From the NCBI GenBank assembly GCA_964515915.1, contig CAZEXM010000043.1:1-17976 (forward strand): DNA of 17,976 bases. Direction: 5' to 3'. Positions 1 to 6,679 of the stretch are shown piece by piece. The notes under the pieces were generated by a model. That model saw only the letters and a list, made by a program, of their open reading frames with translations, was not told the DNA's origin and searched no databases. Positions within the stretch are counted from its first letter, which is position 1. The number at the start of each line of letters is the position of its first letter. The position numbers and the translations under genes were made by a program. The DNA is from JAHOYW01 sp964515915 (GTDB taxonomy: Bacteria > Verrucomicrobiota > Lentisphaeria > Victivallales > Victivallaceae).

Positions 1-15
1 AAATTTTACAGTATA

Positions 16-182
16 CTAGCAGCCTGTCGGACTTATGGATAATCTGCTGCAAAACTGCCGAATTTTGCTGAGATTTCCATCAAAATCGTCAAATATGTTC
101 AATATTCTCGTGATTTTGACGAAAATTCCGCTTTATTCGGACAATTTTTCGCGACGATTCCCAAAGTCCGACAGACTGCTAG
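16..182. mobile_element. MITE-like long imperfect palindrome with 19-bp terminal inverted repeats
   Basis: The two ends, 16-34 and 164-182, are inverted copies of each other with one mismatch (CTAGCAGCCTGTCGGACTT against CTAGCAGTCTGTCGGACTT). The interior is also loosely self-complementary: TCAAAATC at 80-87 pairs with GATTTTGA at 112-119, and the exact middle is AATAT-GTTCA-ATATT at 92-106. The terminal repeats and the central hairpin share the same centre, position 99, so the 167 bp could fold into one long hairpin. No convincing protein is encoded; the 61-residue open frame through it has no recognisable domain. The outermost bases on both sides are CTAG, which could be part of the repeat or a 4-bp target duplication. 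This fits a non-autonomous transposon derivative. A structured intergenic repeat without mobility is the alternative. Confidence 0.6.
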
Positions 183-221
183 AGGGCGAGTGCTTCCGGC
201 ATGTTTTATTCGGGGCCTGAA

Positions 222-1571
222 TCAATATTTCCTGGGTATGAATACGTAAGCCATCTGGGTCATCGCCCAGGCTTTGCCCCAGGATATTTTTTTAAAATCA
301 TGTCCTTTGCCCCAACTGTCTGAATAGATCATTTCGTCTGTTTTGGGGTTATAACCGGTTATTAAGCGCATATGTCCGCCCATTTTTTGCGGAAGCTTAG
401 CTTCTTTAACTATACCCAGGATTACGCCCCATAAAACCGGCATTCCGCTATCCGTAGTTGCTTTGACTCTCGCTTTAAATTTTTTAAAACCGTTTTTGTC
501 AGAACTGATTCTGGTTTGTACCAGAATATCCTCATCCATCATTCTAAATAATTGATTATAAGTTTTCACTTTATAAATATTTATTTCTCTTCTGCCGGCA
601 TGTTTTGCGTAACGGTTATATTTTCTTACAAATTTAAGGATTGGTGACCGGCCGGTGATTGGAGAATATTTAAGGATCTCCTTGACTCTGAAGTGACATT
701 TCACTCCTACTTTTTTCAAGGATTTTTCGATATCCGTGATACGGGTACCGTAATTTGAAGTATTCGCAGCCTGGGCCAGAATGTGTTGATCAATATTCAC
801 ATTATAATATTTCAATATTCGTTCCGCGCAGGCAACAACACAATATCCGCGTTTCCCCTGGTCAACCATAGGAATCTGCAGGTAACGGTCTCCATTCTTA
901 TTTGTCTTAATCCGGGATTTGAGATCCAGCTGCTTTGCCGAAGTGACTTTTGAACGGCTTTTTTCATTGAAAGCCTGTTTGTCCTTGTAAATATAAACCG
1001 AGGCATAATGAGCGATAAAATTATATTTACCAGTACCGCTATAGCTCCATTTAAAAACGACATAAACGTCCGGGCCGTTCCAGGCGCATGACTGACAGCG
1101 CGCTCCGCTAATCAATTTTGTTGATATTCTGCTGTGCCCGGTTTTACAAAAAGTATCTAATGAATTGCGTAATTTATGCAAAAATTTCACAAAAATATTT
1201 TTATTTACAGCCAGGGGTCTATTAGTGGAGCAGGATTTATTATAGATATTCAGGAAAATACTAATCAATTGATTATTTTTGAAACCGAAGTCCGCTTCAG
1301 TTACCCGCCAGTTCAAAAAATACAGGGAGCCTTTTTTCCGGTTGGCGGCATAGTGCAAAGATTGCTTTTGGGCACTGTTCCAGGAGTATATATTCCTGGA
1401 ACCGTTATTTTTTTGAAAATCCGCCGCTGGCATTGTCCAGACAGTCTCCTTGTCTTTTTTAAGGAAATCCGCAATATTGACTTGTGCGGCCCCGGCAGTA
1501 TTTAAAACGGGAAAAATTGATAACAAACATAACGCATAAATTGAAATTTGTCTTTTTCTGATGTTTTTCAT
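222..1571 (-). CDS. secreted papain-like / C39-type cysteine peptidase
   Basis: The 449-residue product has a Sec signal peptide: basic start, hydrophobic stretch about 9-27, likely cleavage near the AGAA at 26-29. It is therefore probably exported. Residues 30-220 are an unassigned lysine- and aromatic-rich region with paired cysteines at 159 and 162. The C-terminal half has the papain-fold signature: Gln238 six residues before Cys244 in QGKRGYCVVAC, then His400 in GGHMRLITGYN and Asp418 in IYSDSWG. These match the expected oxyanion Gln, nucleophile Cys, catalytic His and Asp/Asn. This is the pattern of C39-type proteins, which in other contexts cleave double-glycine leaders, but no ABC transporter is fused or adjacent, so the substrate is unknown. 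AAGGATTAG precedes the ATG. The gene lies 30 bp downstream of the purF-type gene on the same strand, so cotranscription is possible; a functional link is not evident. Confidence 0.75.
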   Translation of the reverse strand: MKNIRKRQISIYALCLLSIFPVLNTAGAAQVNIADFLKKDKETVWTMPAADFQKNNGSRNIYSWNSAQKQSLHYAANRKKGSLYFLNWRVTEADFGFKNNQLISIFLNIYNKSCSTNRPLAVNKNIFVKFLHKLRNSLDTFCKTGHSRISTKLISGARCQSCAWNGPDVYVVFKWSYSGTGKYNFIAHYASVYIYKDKQAFNEKSRSKVTSAKQLDLKSRIKTNKNGDRYLQIPMVDQGKRGYCVVACAERILKYYNVNIDQHILAQAANTSNYGTRITDIEKSLKKVGVKCHFRVKEILKYSPITGRSPILKFVRKYNRYAKHAGRREINIYKVKTYNQLFRMMDEDILVQTRISSDKNGFKKFKARVKATTDSGMPVLWGVILGIVKEAKLPQKMGGHMRLITGYNPKTDEMIYSDSWGKGHDFKKISWGKAWAMTQMAYVFIPRKY

Positions 1572-1601
1572 CTAATCCTTTTTTCGTTATTTAAAATCAA
1601 C

Positions 1602-3500
1602 CTAATACGCCCTGGCGTTGTTCCCGTCAATATAATTCACATAAGCCTGGTTGACTACTTTGTTACCGCCCGGAGTCGGGTAATTTCCGGTAAAATACCA
1701 GTCGCCAAGATGATCCGGACAGGCGGCGTGCAAATCTTCGATAGTCTGATAGATGAATTTAACTTCAGCGTTTATCGCGTTGCCGGCCAATAACTCGCCG
1801 ATTTTTACGGAAATCTCTGCCGCGCTGAAAGGCTCATAAATCTTTTTTACGACATTGAACATTTCCTTCATAGGTAATTTCAACTGCATTCTGGCTTCTT
1901 CGTAAACTTCGTCCAGAAGCGCTTCCATGCCCCTGTCCCTGATTAGTCCGGTCGCGGCTTCAAAAGCAATGAATTTACCCAGTCGCGCCATATCTATGCC
2001 GTAACAATCCGGATAACGAATTTGCGGGGCCGAGGAAACGACAATAATTTTTTTTGCCTGAGTGCGGTCCAATATTCGCAGAATACTGTTGCGCATGGTC
2101 GTGCCGCGAACAATGGAATCGTCAATAACCACCAGGGAATCAATATGCGGCCGGACAATGCCGTAAGTAGTGTCATAAACGTGGGTCGCCAATTGTTCGC
2201 GCAAAGTGTCGCTGCTGATAAAAGTACGCAGCTTGGCGTCTTTGACCGCGATTTTTTCAAAACGCGGCGTGAAGTTAATAATTTTCCGCAGTTCCTCCTG
2301 GCTCAAATTTTTATTCTTGTTGATTTTTTCCAGCTTGATCCGGTTGCAATGGGCTTTCAGTTCTTCCTCCATGCCGAAAAAACACGTTTCCGCCGTGTTG
2401 GGAATGAAAGAGAAAATACTGTTTTCAATATCATTATCCAGAGCTTTTAAGACGGCGGGCACCAGGCGTTTACCCAGTTCTTTGCGTTCCCGGTAAATTT
2501 CCCGGTCCGTTCCGCGCGAAAAGTAAATGCGTTCAAATGAACAAGCTTTCTTAGGGAGCGCCCGGGTGTATTTTTTAAGGCTGAAATCACCGTTTTTACG
2601 AATAATCAAGGCATGGGCGGGAGGTATTTCCCTGATTTTATCGCAGGCGACGTTAAAAGCGGTCTGGATTGGCGGGCGTTCGGAAGTTACCACCATGATT
2701 TCATCATCTTTATAGTAAAACGCCGGACGAATGCCCGCCGGGTCGCGGATGACGAAGGCATCGCCGTGCCCGAGCAGGCCGCACATCACATAACCGCCGT
2801 CCCAATACTTGCAGGCGTGTTTCAACATTGCGCCGATATCCAGTTTTTGAGCGATGAGTTCGGATATTTCCCTTTTCGCATATCCTTCTTTTTTGTATTT
2901 GCGATGCAGTAAATTATTTTCTTCATCAAGGGCGTAGCTGATTTTTTCCAGAATAGTCACGGTATCAGAATATTTTACCGGATGTTGGCCGATGCTGATC
3001 AGGATGTTGAATAAAGCGTCGACATTGGTCAAATTAAAATTACCCGCCAGCAGTAAATTGCGGGTTATCCAGTTATTCGAACGTAAAAACGGATGGCAGG
3101 CGTGAATGGAGTTATTTCCGAAAGTACCGTAGCGCAGGTGTCCTAAATAAAGTTCACCGCAGAAATCAAGATTTTGTTTCTGCCAGTTCGCGTCATTTTG
3201 GCCGGCAGGATTTTCAGAGAAGGCGCGGTTAATTCTGTCGTTGACTGTAGTAAAAATATCCGTAAGCGGGTTTTGCGCGTTGGAGCGTTCACGGGAGATG
3301 TACGGTGTGCCGGGCTTGACGTCAAATTTAATGGACGCGATTCCCGCGCCGTCCTGGCCCCGGTTGTGTTGTTTTTCCATCAGAAGATACAGTTTATGAA
3401 AACCGTAGAAAGCGGAACCGTATTTTTGTTGATAAAATTCCAATGGCTTAAGCAGCCTGATCAGCGCGATGCCGCACTCGTGTTTTATTGCGTCACTCAT
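1602..3500 (-). CDS. purF: amidophosphoribosyltransferase, long PurF-type form
   Basis: The family transfers ammonia from glutamine to PRPP to make 5-phosphoribosylamine, the first committed step of purine synthesis. The N-terminal Ntn glutaminase domain has Cys9 preceded by Glu8, so an 8-residue propeptide may be removed to expose the nucleophile, as in Bacillus-type PurF. Further landmarks are NRGQDGAG (46-53), GHLRY (120-124) and IRDPAGIRP (251-259). The C-terminal phosphoribosyltransferase domain includes SFERIYFSRG (321-330) and the PRPP loop VVIDDSIVRGTT (457-468). At 632 residues it is well above the usual 470-510. The extra length lies partly inside the transferase domain (about 375-455) and partly in a tail ending DWYFTGNYPTPGG. 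From memory this closely resembles the roughly 627-residue form found in Bacteroidetes. Whether it is the sole PurF or a paralogue cannot be told here. Only a weak GGGTGG-like ribosome binding site is seen. Confidence 0.88.
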   Translation of the reverse strand: MSDAIKHECGIALIRLLKPLEFYQQKYGSAFYGFHKLYLLMEKQHNRGQDGAGIASIKFDVKPGTPYISRERSNAQNPLTDIFTTVNDRINRAFSENPAGQNDANWQKQNLDFCGELYLGHLRYGTFGNNSIHACHPFLRSNNWITRNLLLAGNFNLTNVDALFNILISIGQHPVKYSDTVTILEKISYALDEENNLLHRKYKKEGYAKREISELIAQKLDIGAMLKHACKYWDGGYVMCGLLGHGDAFVIRDPAGIRPAFYYKDDEIMVVTSERPPIQTAFNVACDKIREIPPAHALIIRKNGDFSLKKYTRALPKKACSFERIYFSRGTDREIYRERKELGKRLVPAVLKALDNDIENSIFSFIPNTAETCFFGMEEELKAHCNRIKLEKINKNKNLSQEELRKIINFTPRFEKIAVKDAKLRTFISSDTLREQLATHVYDTTYGIVRPHIDSLVVIDDSIVRGTTMRNSILRILDRTQAKKIIVVSSAPQIRYPDCYGIDMARLGKFIAFEAATGLIRDRGMEALLDEVYEEARMQLKLPMKEMFNVVKKIYEPFSAAEISVKIGELLAGNAINAEVKFIYQTIEDLHAACPDHLGDWYFTGNYPTPGGNKVVNQAYVNYIDGNNARAY

Positions 3501-3552
3501 AAATATGCCACCCGGATTAAACGTAAAAAAAGTTTTAAAGCTTATCCGGTAT

Positions 3553-3580
3553 ACTATAGAAGCTTTTATGGCATAATCAA
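3553..3580 (-). promoter_or_regulatory. candidate sigma-70 promoter for the purF-type gene
   Basis: On the minus strand TTGATT (3580-3575) and TATAGT (3558-3553) are separated by 16 bp. Each differs from consensus at one or two positions. The implied start point would lie about 45 nt upstream of the ATG at 3500, which leaves a short leader. The call rests on sequence match alone. The same AT-rich patch also contains TATACT on the plus strand, but I saw no matching -35 there for the divergent glycosyltransferase. Confidence 0.4.
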
Positions 3581-3684
3581 TCAGCGCAAATGCTTTTTTG
3601 TTTTTTACTCAAAATACTTATTTGCAATTCATACGCTCATAGAGCATATTGTATTGCTTGTTCACTAATCATGCGGGTCTGAAT

Positions 3685-4902
3685 ATGACAAATAAGAAGA
3701 TAATACATGTGCCGCGCCGTTTTGTACGGAACGAATGGGGCGGCACTGAAACGGTTATTGTTGAAACTTCACGGCGGCTTGAAAAATCCGGCTATCAGCC
3801 GGAAATCTTTACGTCAAAAGCTTTATGCAGAAAAAGCAGGGAAATTATTTTCGGTATTCCCATCCGTCGTTTTTCATATATTTACGCCCGGCTGGGACTG
3901 AAAAAAACCAATAAACTGCTCATGGACCGGCGCGGCGGAAATGTTTTGTCATTTCCATTCCTGTTTTCTCTCCTGTTCTGCCGAAATATAAAACTGGTTC
4001 ACCTGCACACGGGCGGACGGCTCGGGGCCTGCGTGCGCCTCGCCTCTAAACTTCGCGGTTTTCCCTACGTAATCAGCATTCACGGCGGCCTGCTCGAACT
4101 GCCCGGAAAACAACTCGAAGAACTTATCGCGCCAATGAAAGGCAGCTTCAACTGGGGCAAAATTTTCGACATCCTGCTGAGCGCCGGCAAAGTTGAAAGA
4201 GACGCGGCGGCAATTATTTGCGTCAGCAGAAAAGAACAGGAATTAGTAGCGGAGAAGTATCCGCGAAAAAAAGTTATTTATCTGGAAAACGGCGTCAATA
4301 TGGAACATTTCAGTTCCGGCGACGCGCGGAAATTCAGGGATGACTACAAGCTTCATGACGAAAAAATTGTTTTGTCCGTCGGTTCGTTCAACCCGCAGAA
4401 AAATCAGGCTCTGCTGCTTGACAGCTTCGCCGAAGTCCTGCAAAAACACCCCGGCTGCAAACTGGTCCTGATAGGTACTGTTTACGATCAGGAATACTAC
4501 AAAACATTAATCGGAAAAGCTGGAAAAATGAAAGAGTCCGTGATCATTATCCCCAATCTTGCTTTTGACAGCCGAACTCTGGTCAACGCCTATGCGGCCT
4601 GTGATTTATTTGTCCTGCCCAGCCTCTACGAACCTTTCGGCATCGTCGTGCTGGAGTCCTGGGCGGCCGGCCGGCCGGTAATCTGCAGCGGCGCCGGCGG
4701 TTTGAAGGCTTTTGTCCGCGACCGGGAAAACGGTTTGATTTTCGATGCGAATTCGCAAACGGATGTCGTTGAAAAAATATTGCGGGTACTCGGTGATAAT
4801 GATTTAGCCGCGCGCCTGGCGAAAGCCGGCGGAAAGACAGCCGAAGAACATTCGTGGGAGAATATAACCCGCAAATTAATTAAACTCTACGAAGAATTAT
4901 AG
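3685..4902 (+). CDS. GT4-family glycosyltransferase
   Basis: This is a 405-residue GT-B fold enzyme that would transfer a sugar from an activated nucleotide donor, with retention of configuration. The N-terminal acceptor half opens with IIHVPRRF and the glycine-rich NEWGGTE (16-22), typical of GT4 proteins. The C-terminal donor half has LENGVNMEHF (200-209), SVGSFNPQKN (231-240) and the EX7E motif, Glu316 to Glu324, within YEPFGIVVLESWAAG. There is no signal peptide or clear membrane segment, so it probably works at the cytoplasmic face on a lipid- or polymer-linked acceptor. The ATG at 3685 is chosen because the family fold begins directly after it; an in-frame ATG at 3649 would add 12 unrelated residues. 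Neither start has a clear ribosome binding site. No other polysaccharide genes are near, so the donor and acceptor are unknown. dinB follows after 13 bp. Confidence 0.85.
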   Translation: MTNKKIIHVPRRFVRNEWGGTETVIVETSRRLEKSGYQPEIFTSKALCRKSREIIFGIPIRRFSYIYARLGLKKTNKLLMDRRGGNVLSFPFLFSLLFCRNIKLVHLHTGGRLGACVRLASKLRGFPYVISIHGGLLELPGKQLEELIAPMKGSFNWGKIFDILLSAGKVERDAAAIICVSRKEQELVAEKYPRKKVIYLENGVNMEHFSSGDARKFRDDYKLHDEKIVLSVGSFNPQKNQALLLDSFAEVLQKHPGCKLVLIGTVYDQEYYKTLIGKAGKMKESVIIIPNLAFDSRTLVNAYAACDLFVLPSLYEPFGIVVLESWAAGRPVICSGAGGLKAFVRDRENGLIFDANSQTDVVEKILRVLGDNDLAARLAKAGGKTAEEHSWENITRKLIKLYEEL

Positions 4903-4915
4903 TACATTCAATATA

Positions 4916-5998
4916 ATGGTTCAAGTTGACAGAAAAATTATACATATTGATATGGACGCATTTTTCGCGGCGGTTGAGCAGCGCGACAATCCGGCGTGGC
5001 GCGGTAAACCGGTCATAGTCGGCGGCGGCTTTCACAAACGCGACGTGGTCAGCACCTGTTCCTACGAAGCACGCAAATACGGAGTGCATTCAGCAATGCC
5101 CGGGGCAATGGCGCGGCGGCTTTGTCCAATGGGCATCTTTACGCCCGTGAATATGTCCAAATATGCCGCGGTTTCCAAACAAATACGCGGTATTTTCCAT
5201 GAATTTACCGACTTGGTCGAACCCATGTCCCTGGATGAAGCGTATCTGGATGTCAGCAGCAATAAAATAAATTGCCCTTCAGCAACTGTTATCGCGCGAA
5301 TGATCCGGCGGAAGATTCAGGAGCTTAGCGGCCTGACCGCCTCGGCCGGCGTTTCATACAACAAATTTATCGCGAAAATAGCTTCAGACGTCAATAAACC
5401 TGACGGATTAACCGTTATTCCGCCAGGCCGGGCGCAAAGCTTTCTGGACGATTTGCCGGTGGGAAGGTTTTTCGGCATCGGCAAAGTTACCGCGAAAACC
5501 TTAAACGATATCGGCATCAAATACGGCCGGGACTTAAAACGCTTTACATTTGATGAGCTCGTTGAACGTTTCGGTAAATCCGGCGCCTGGTATTACAATA
5601 TTGTCCGCGGCATCGACAACAGCCCGGTAAACCCCGACTGGCAACGCAAATCCCTGGGACGTGAAACGACTTTTGAAGAGGATATCCGCGATTCCGGCGA
5701 AATGAAAAAAGTTATTTATAATCTCTGCGATGAAGTGTCCAAACAACTGCGGCGCTATGGTCTGGAGGGGCGCACAGTTACTTTAAAAGTTCGATACGAA
5801 GACTTTCGAACTGTAACGCGCGGACAGACATTTTCACGTTCAATTAAGCAACTGGATGTTATTTATAAGGCGGCTTTGGAATTGCTTTCCCGTACTCAAG
5901 CCGCTAGGCGTAAAGTTCGTTTACTCGGCATAACGGTTTCAAATTTTCCCACTCCCGAAGAACTCGCAGGTCCCATACAACTGGAATTCCCGTTCTGA
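4916..5998 (+). CDS. dinB: DNA polymerase IV (Y-family translesion polymerase)
   Basis: DinB is an error-prone, non-proofreading polymerase that extends past damaged template bases. The 360-residue product has the palm metal ligands in IDMDAFFA (Asp12, with Asp14 nearby) and SLDEAYLD (Asp107, Glu108). Phe17 sits at the steric-gate position that excludes ribonucleotides. The SAGVSYNKFIAKIASD block lies at 143-158, a helix-hairpin-helix-like FFGIGKVTAKTL at 185-196, and the little-finger domain at about 245-345. The last residues, QLEFPF, look like a beta-clamp binding peptide. Length is normal for the family. The gene starts 13 bp after the glycosyltransferase stop, so it may depend on that gene's transcript. 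No LexA-type operator is recognisable and no clear ribosome binding site precedes the ATG. Confidence 0.93.
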   Translation: MVQVDRKIIHIDMDAFFAAVEQRDNPAWRGKPVIVGGGFHKRDVVSTCSYEARKYGVHSAMPGAMARRLCPMGIFTPVNMSKYAAVSKQIRGIFHEFTDLVEPMSLDEAYLDVSSNKINCPSATVIARMIRRKIQELSGLTASAGVSYNKFIAKIASDVNKPDGLTVIPPGRAQSFLDDLPVGRFFGIGKVTAKTLNDIGIKYGRDLKRFTFDELVERFGKSGAWYYNIVRGIDNSPVNPDWQRKSLGRETTFEEDIRDSGEMKKVIYNLCDEVSKQLRRYGLEGRTVTLKVRYEDFRTVTRGQTFSRSIKQLDVIYKAALELLSRTQAARRKVRLLGITVSNFPTPEELAGPIQLEFPF

Positions 5999-6020
5999 AA
6001 AACAATAATATTGTTTTTTT
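5998..6020 (+). terminator. AT-only hairpin with T run after dinB
   Basis: Beginning at the last base of the dinB stop codon, AAAAACAATA and TATTGTTTTT pair around a single central base and run into seven T residues. The stem is almost entirely A-T, so it would be a weak intrinsic terminator. Its position immediately after the stop supports the call. Confidence 0.4.
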
Positions 6021-6023
6021 CAG

Positions 6024-6175
6024 CTTGTTTGATAATGTAGCACAAGCGTCCCGCTTGTTTGATAATGTAGCACAAGCGTCCCGCTTGTTTGATAATGTAG
6101 CACAAGCGTCCCGCTTGTTTGATAATGTAGCACAAGAGCGTCCCGCTTGTTTGATAATGTAGCACAAGCGTCCCG
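6024..6175. repeat. five tandem copies of a 30-bp hairpin-containing repeat
   Basis: Units run 6024-6053, 6054-6083, 6084-6113, 6114-6145 and 6146-6175. Each reads CTTGTTTGATAATGTAGCAC followed by AAGCGTCCCG. Unit four carries a 2-bp insertion (AG); the other four are identical. Across each junction, ACAAGCG-TCC-CGCTTGT forms a 7-bp stem with a 3-base loop, so transcripts of either strand would be a string of small hairpins. The array lies between the converging 3' ends of dinB and the 6342-6659 gene. Because 30 is a multiple of three and minus-strand frames through the unit lack stops, the array creates spurious repetitive open frames. Confidence 0.9.
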
Positions 6176-6213
6176 CTTGTGAATATTCACAAGCGGGACG
6201 CTTGTGCTACATT
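6156..6213. repeat. perfect 58-bp palindrome closing the 30-bp repeat array
   Basis: The last repeat unit is followed by GAATATTC and then an inverted copy of the unit's core, giving two exactly complementary 29-nt arms centred between 6184 and 6185. The outer ends are AATGTAGCACAAGCG and its complement CGCTTGTGCTACATT. It can form a cruciform in DNA or a long hairpin in RNA, and could act as a bidirectional stop between the converging transcripts. There is no T run directly after either arm, so a classical intrinsic terminator is not clearly supported. Confidence 0.9.
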
Positions 6214-6341
6214 GATTAAAAATACACTTTTCTGAACGGTTTCCAAAAGCCCATATTAATACGGCATCCATGTCAATAATGTTTCTTAACTCTCGACTTT
6301 CAGGTATGCCCTGCTTGAAATCGCTGTGACAAAAGAGTGTC

Positions 6342-6659
6342 TTATTCGTCTTTTATCTGCTGTTTGACTTCAGCAAGGGACACTTTTACTTTTTTTAACT
6401 TACTTAGAAGAATGCGCATTTCTTTTTTACTGTCGAGCCGCAAAGCGAGTTCTTTGTGTAATTCCATAATCTTTTCATGCATTTTTTTCAAGATAGGATC
6501 TTTTTGCAGCAGCTTGACGCGCAATTGAAACATTTCTTTTGCAAGTTGTTTTTCCTGCTTCAGCAGTGCCTGCTGCTGTTCTTCAAGATTCTTTTCGGCA
6601 TTCGCGTCAAAACACAGCAGCGTCGCGGCACACAAAAACATAATCAAAAACTTTTTCAT
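6342..6659 (-). CDS. small secreted coiled-coil protein, function unknown
   Basis: The 105-residue product starts with a clear Sec signal peptide (KKF, then hydrophobic residues about 4-17, with likely cleavage after DANA at 18-21). The mature part is almost entirely charged and helical: E/Q/K-rich heptad-like spacing runs from about 24 to 103 with leucines and isoleucines at regular intervals and no cysteine or recognisable catalytic motif. It is probably a periplasmic coiled-coil protein. TTGGAG precedes the ATG at a suitable distance. It begins 20 bp after the stop of the RhlE-type helicase on the same strand, so the two are likely cotranscribed even though one product is cytoplasmic and the other exported. 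I do not recognise the family. Confidence 0.72.
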   Translation of the reverse strand: MKKFLIMFLCAATLLCFDANAEKNLEEQQQALLKQEKQLAKEMFQLRVKLLQKDPILKKMHEKIMELHKELALRLDSKKEMRILLSKLKKVKVSLAEVKQQIKDE

Positions 6660-6679
6660 ATTTACTCCAATATTTAAAG

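Noticed and set aside
35..220. 61-residue plus-strand protein over the MITE-like element
   Set aside because: The frame lies in a palindromic element, has no domain and no ribosome binding site.
3598..3652. Plus-strand promoter for the glycosyltransferase
   Set aside because: The best pair, TTGCAA and TATTGT, has a 19-bp spacer and two mismatches in each hexamer, which is not better than chance in this AT-rich stretch.
6024..6175. CRISPR array made of 30-bp repeats
   Set aside because: The units abut directly with no variable spacers, and no cas genes are present in the window.
5896..6271. Minus-strand repetitive small proteins of 83-89 residues
   Set aside because: They are products of the 30-bp repeat lacking stops, run antisense into dinB, and have no ribosome binding site.
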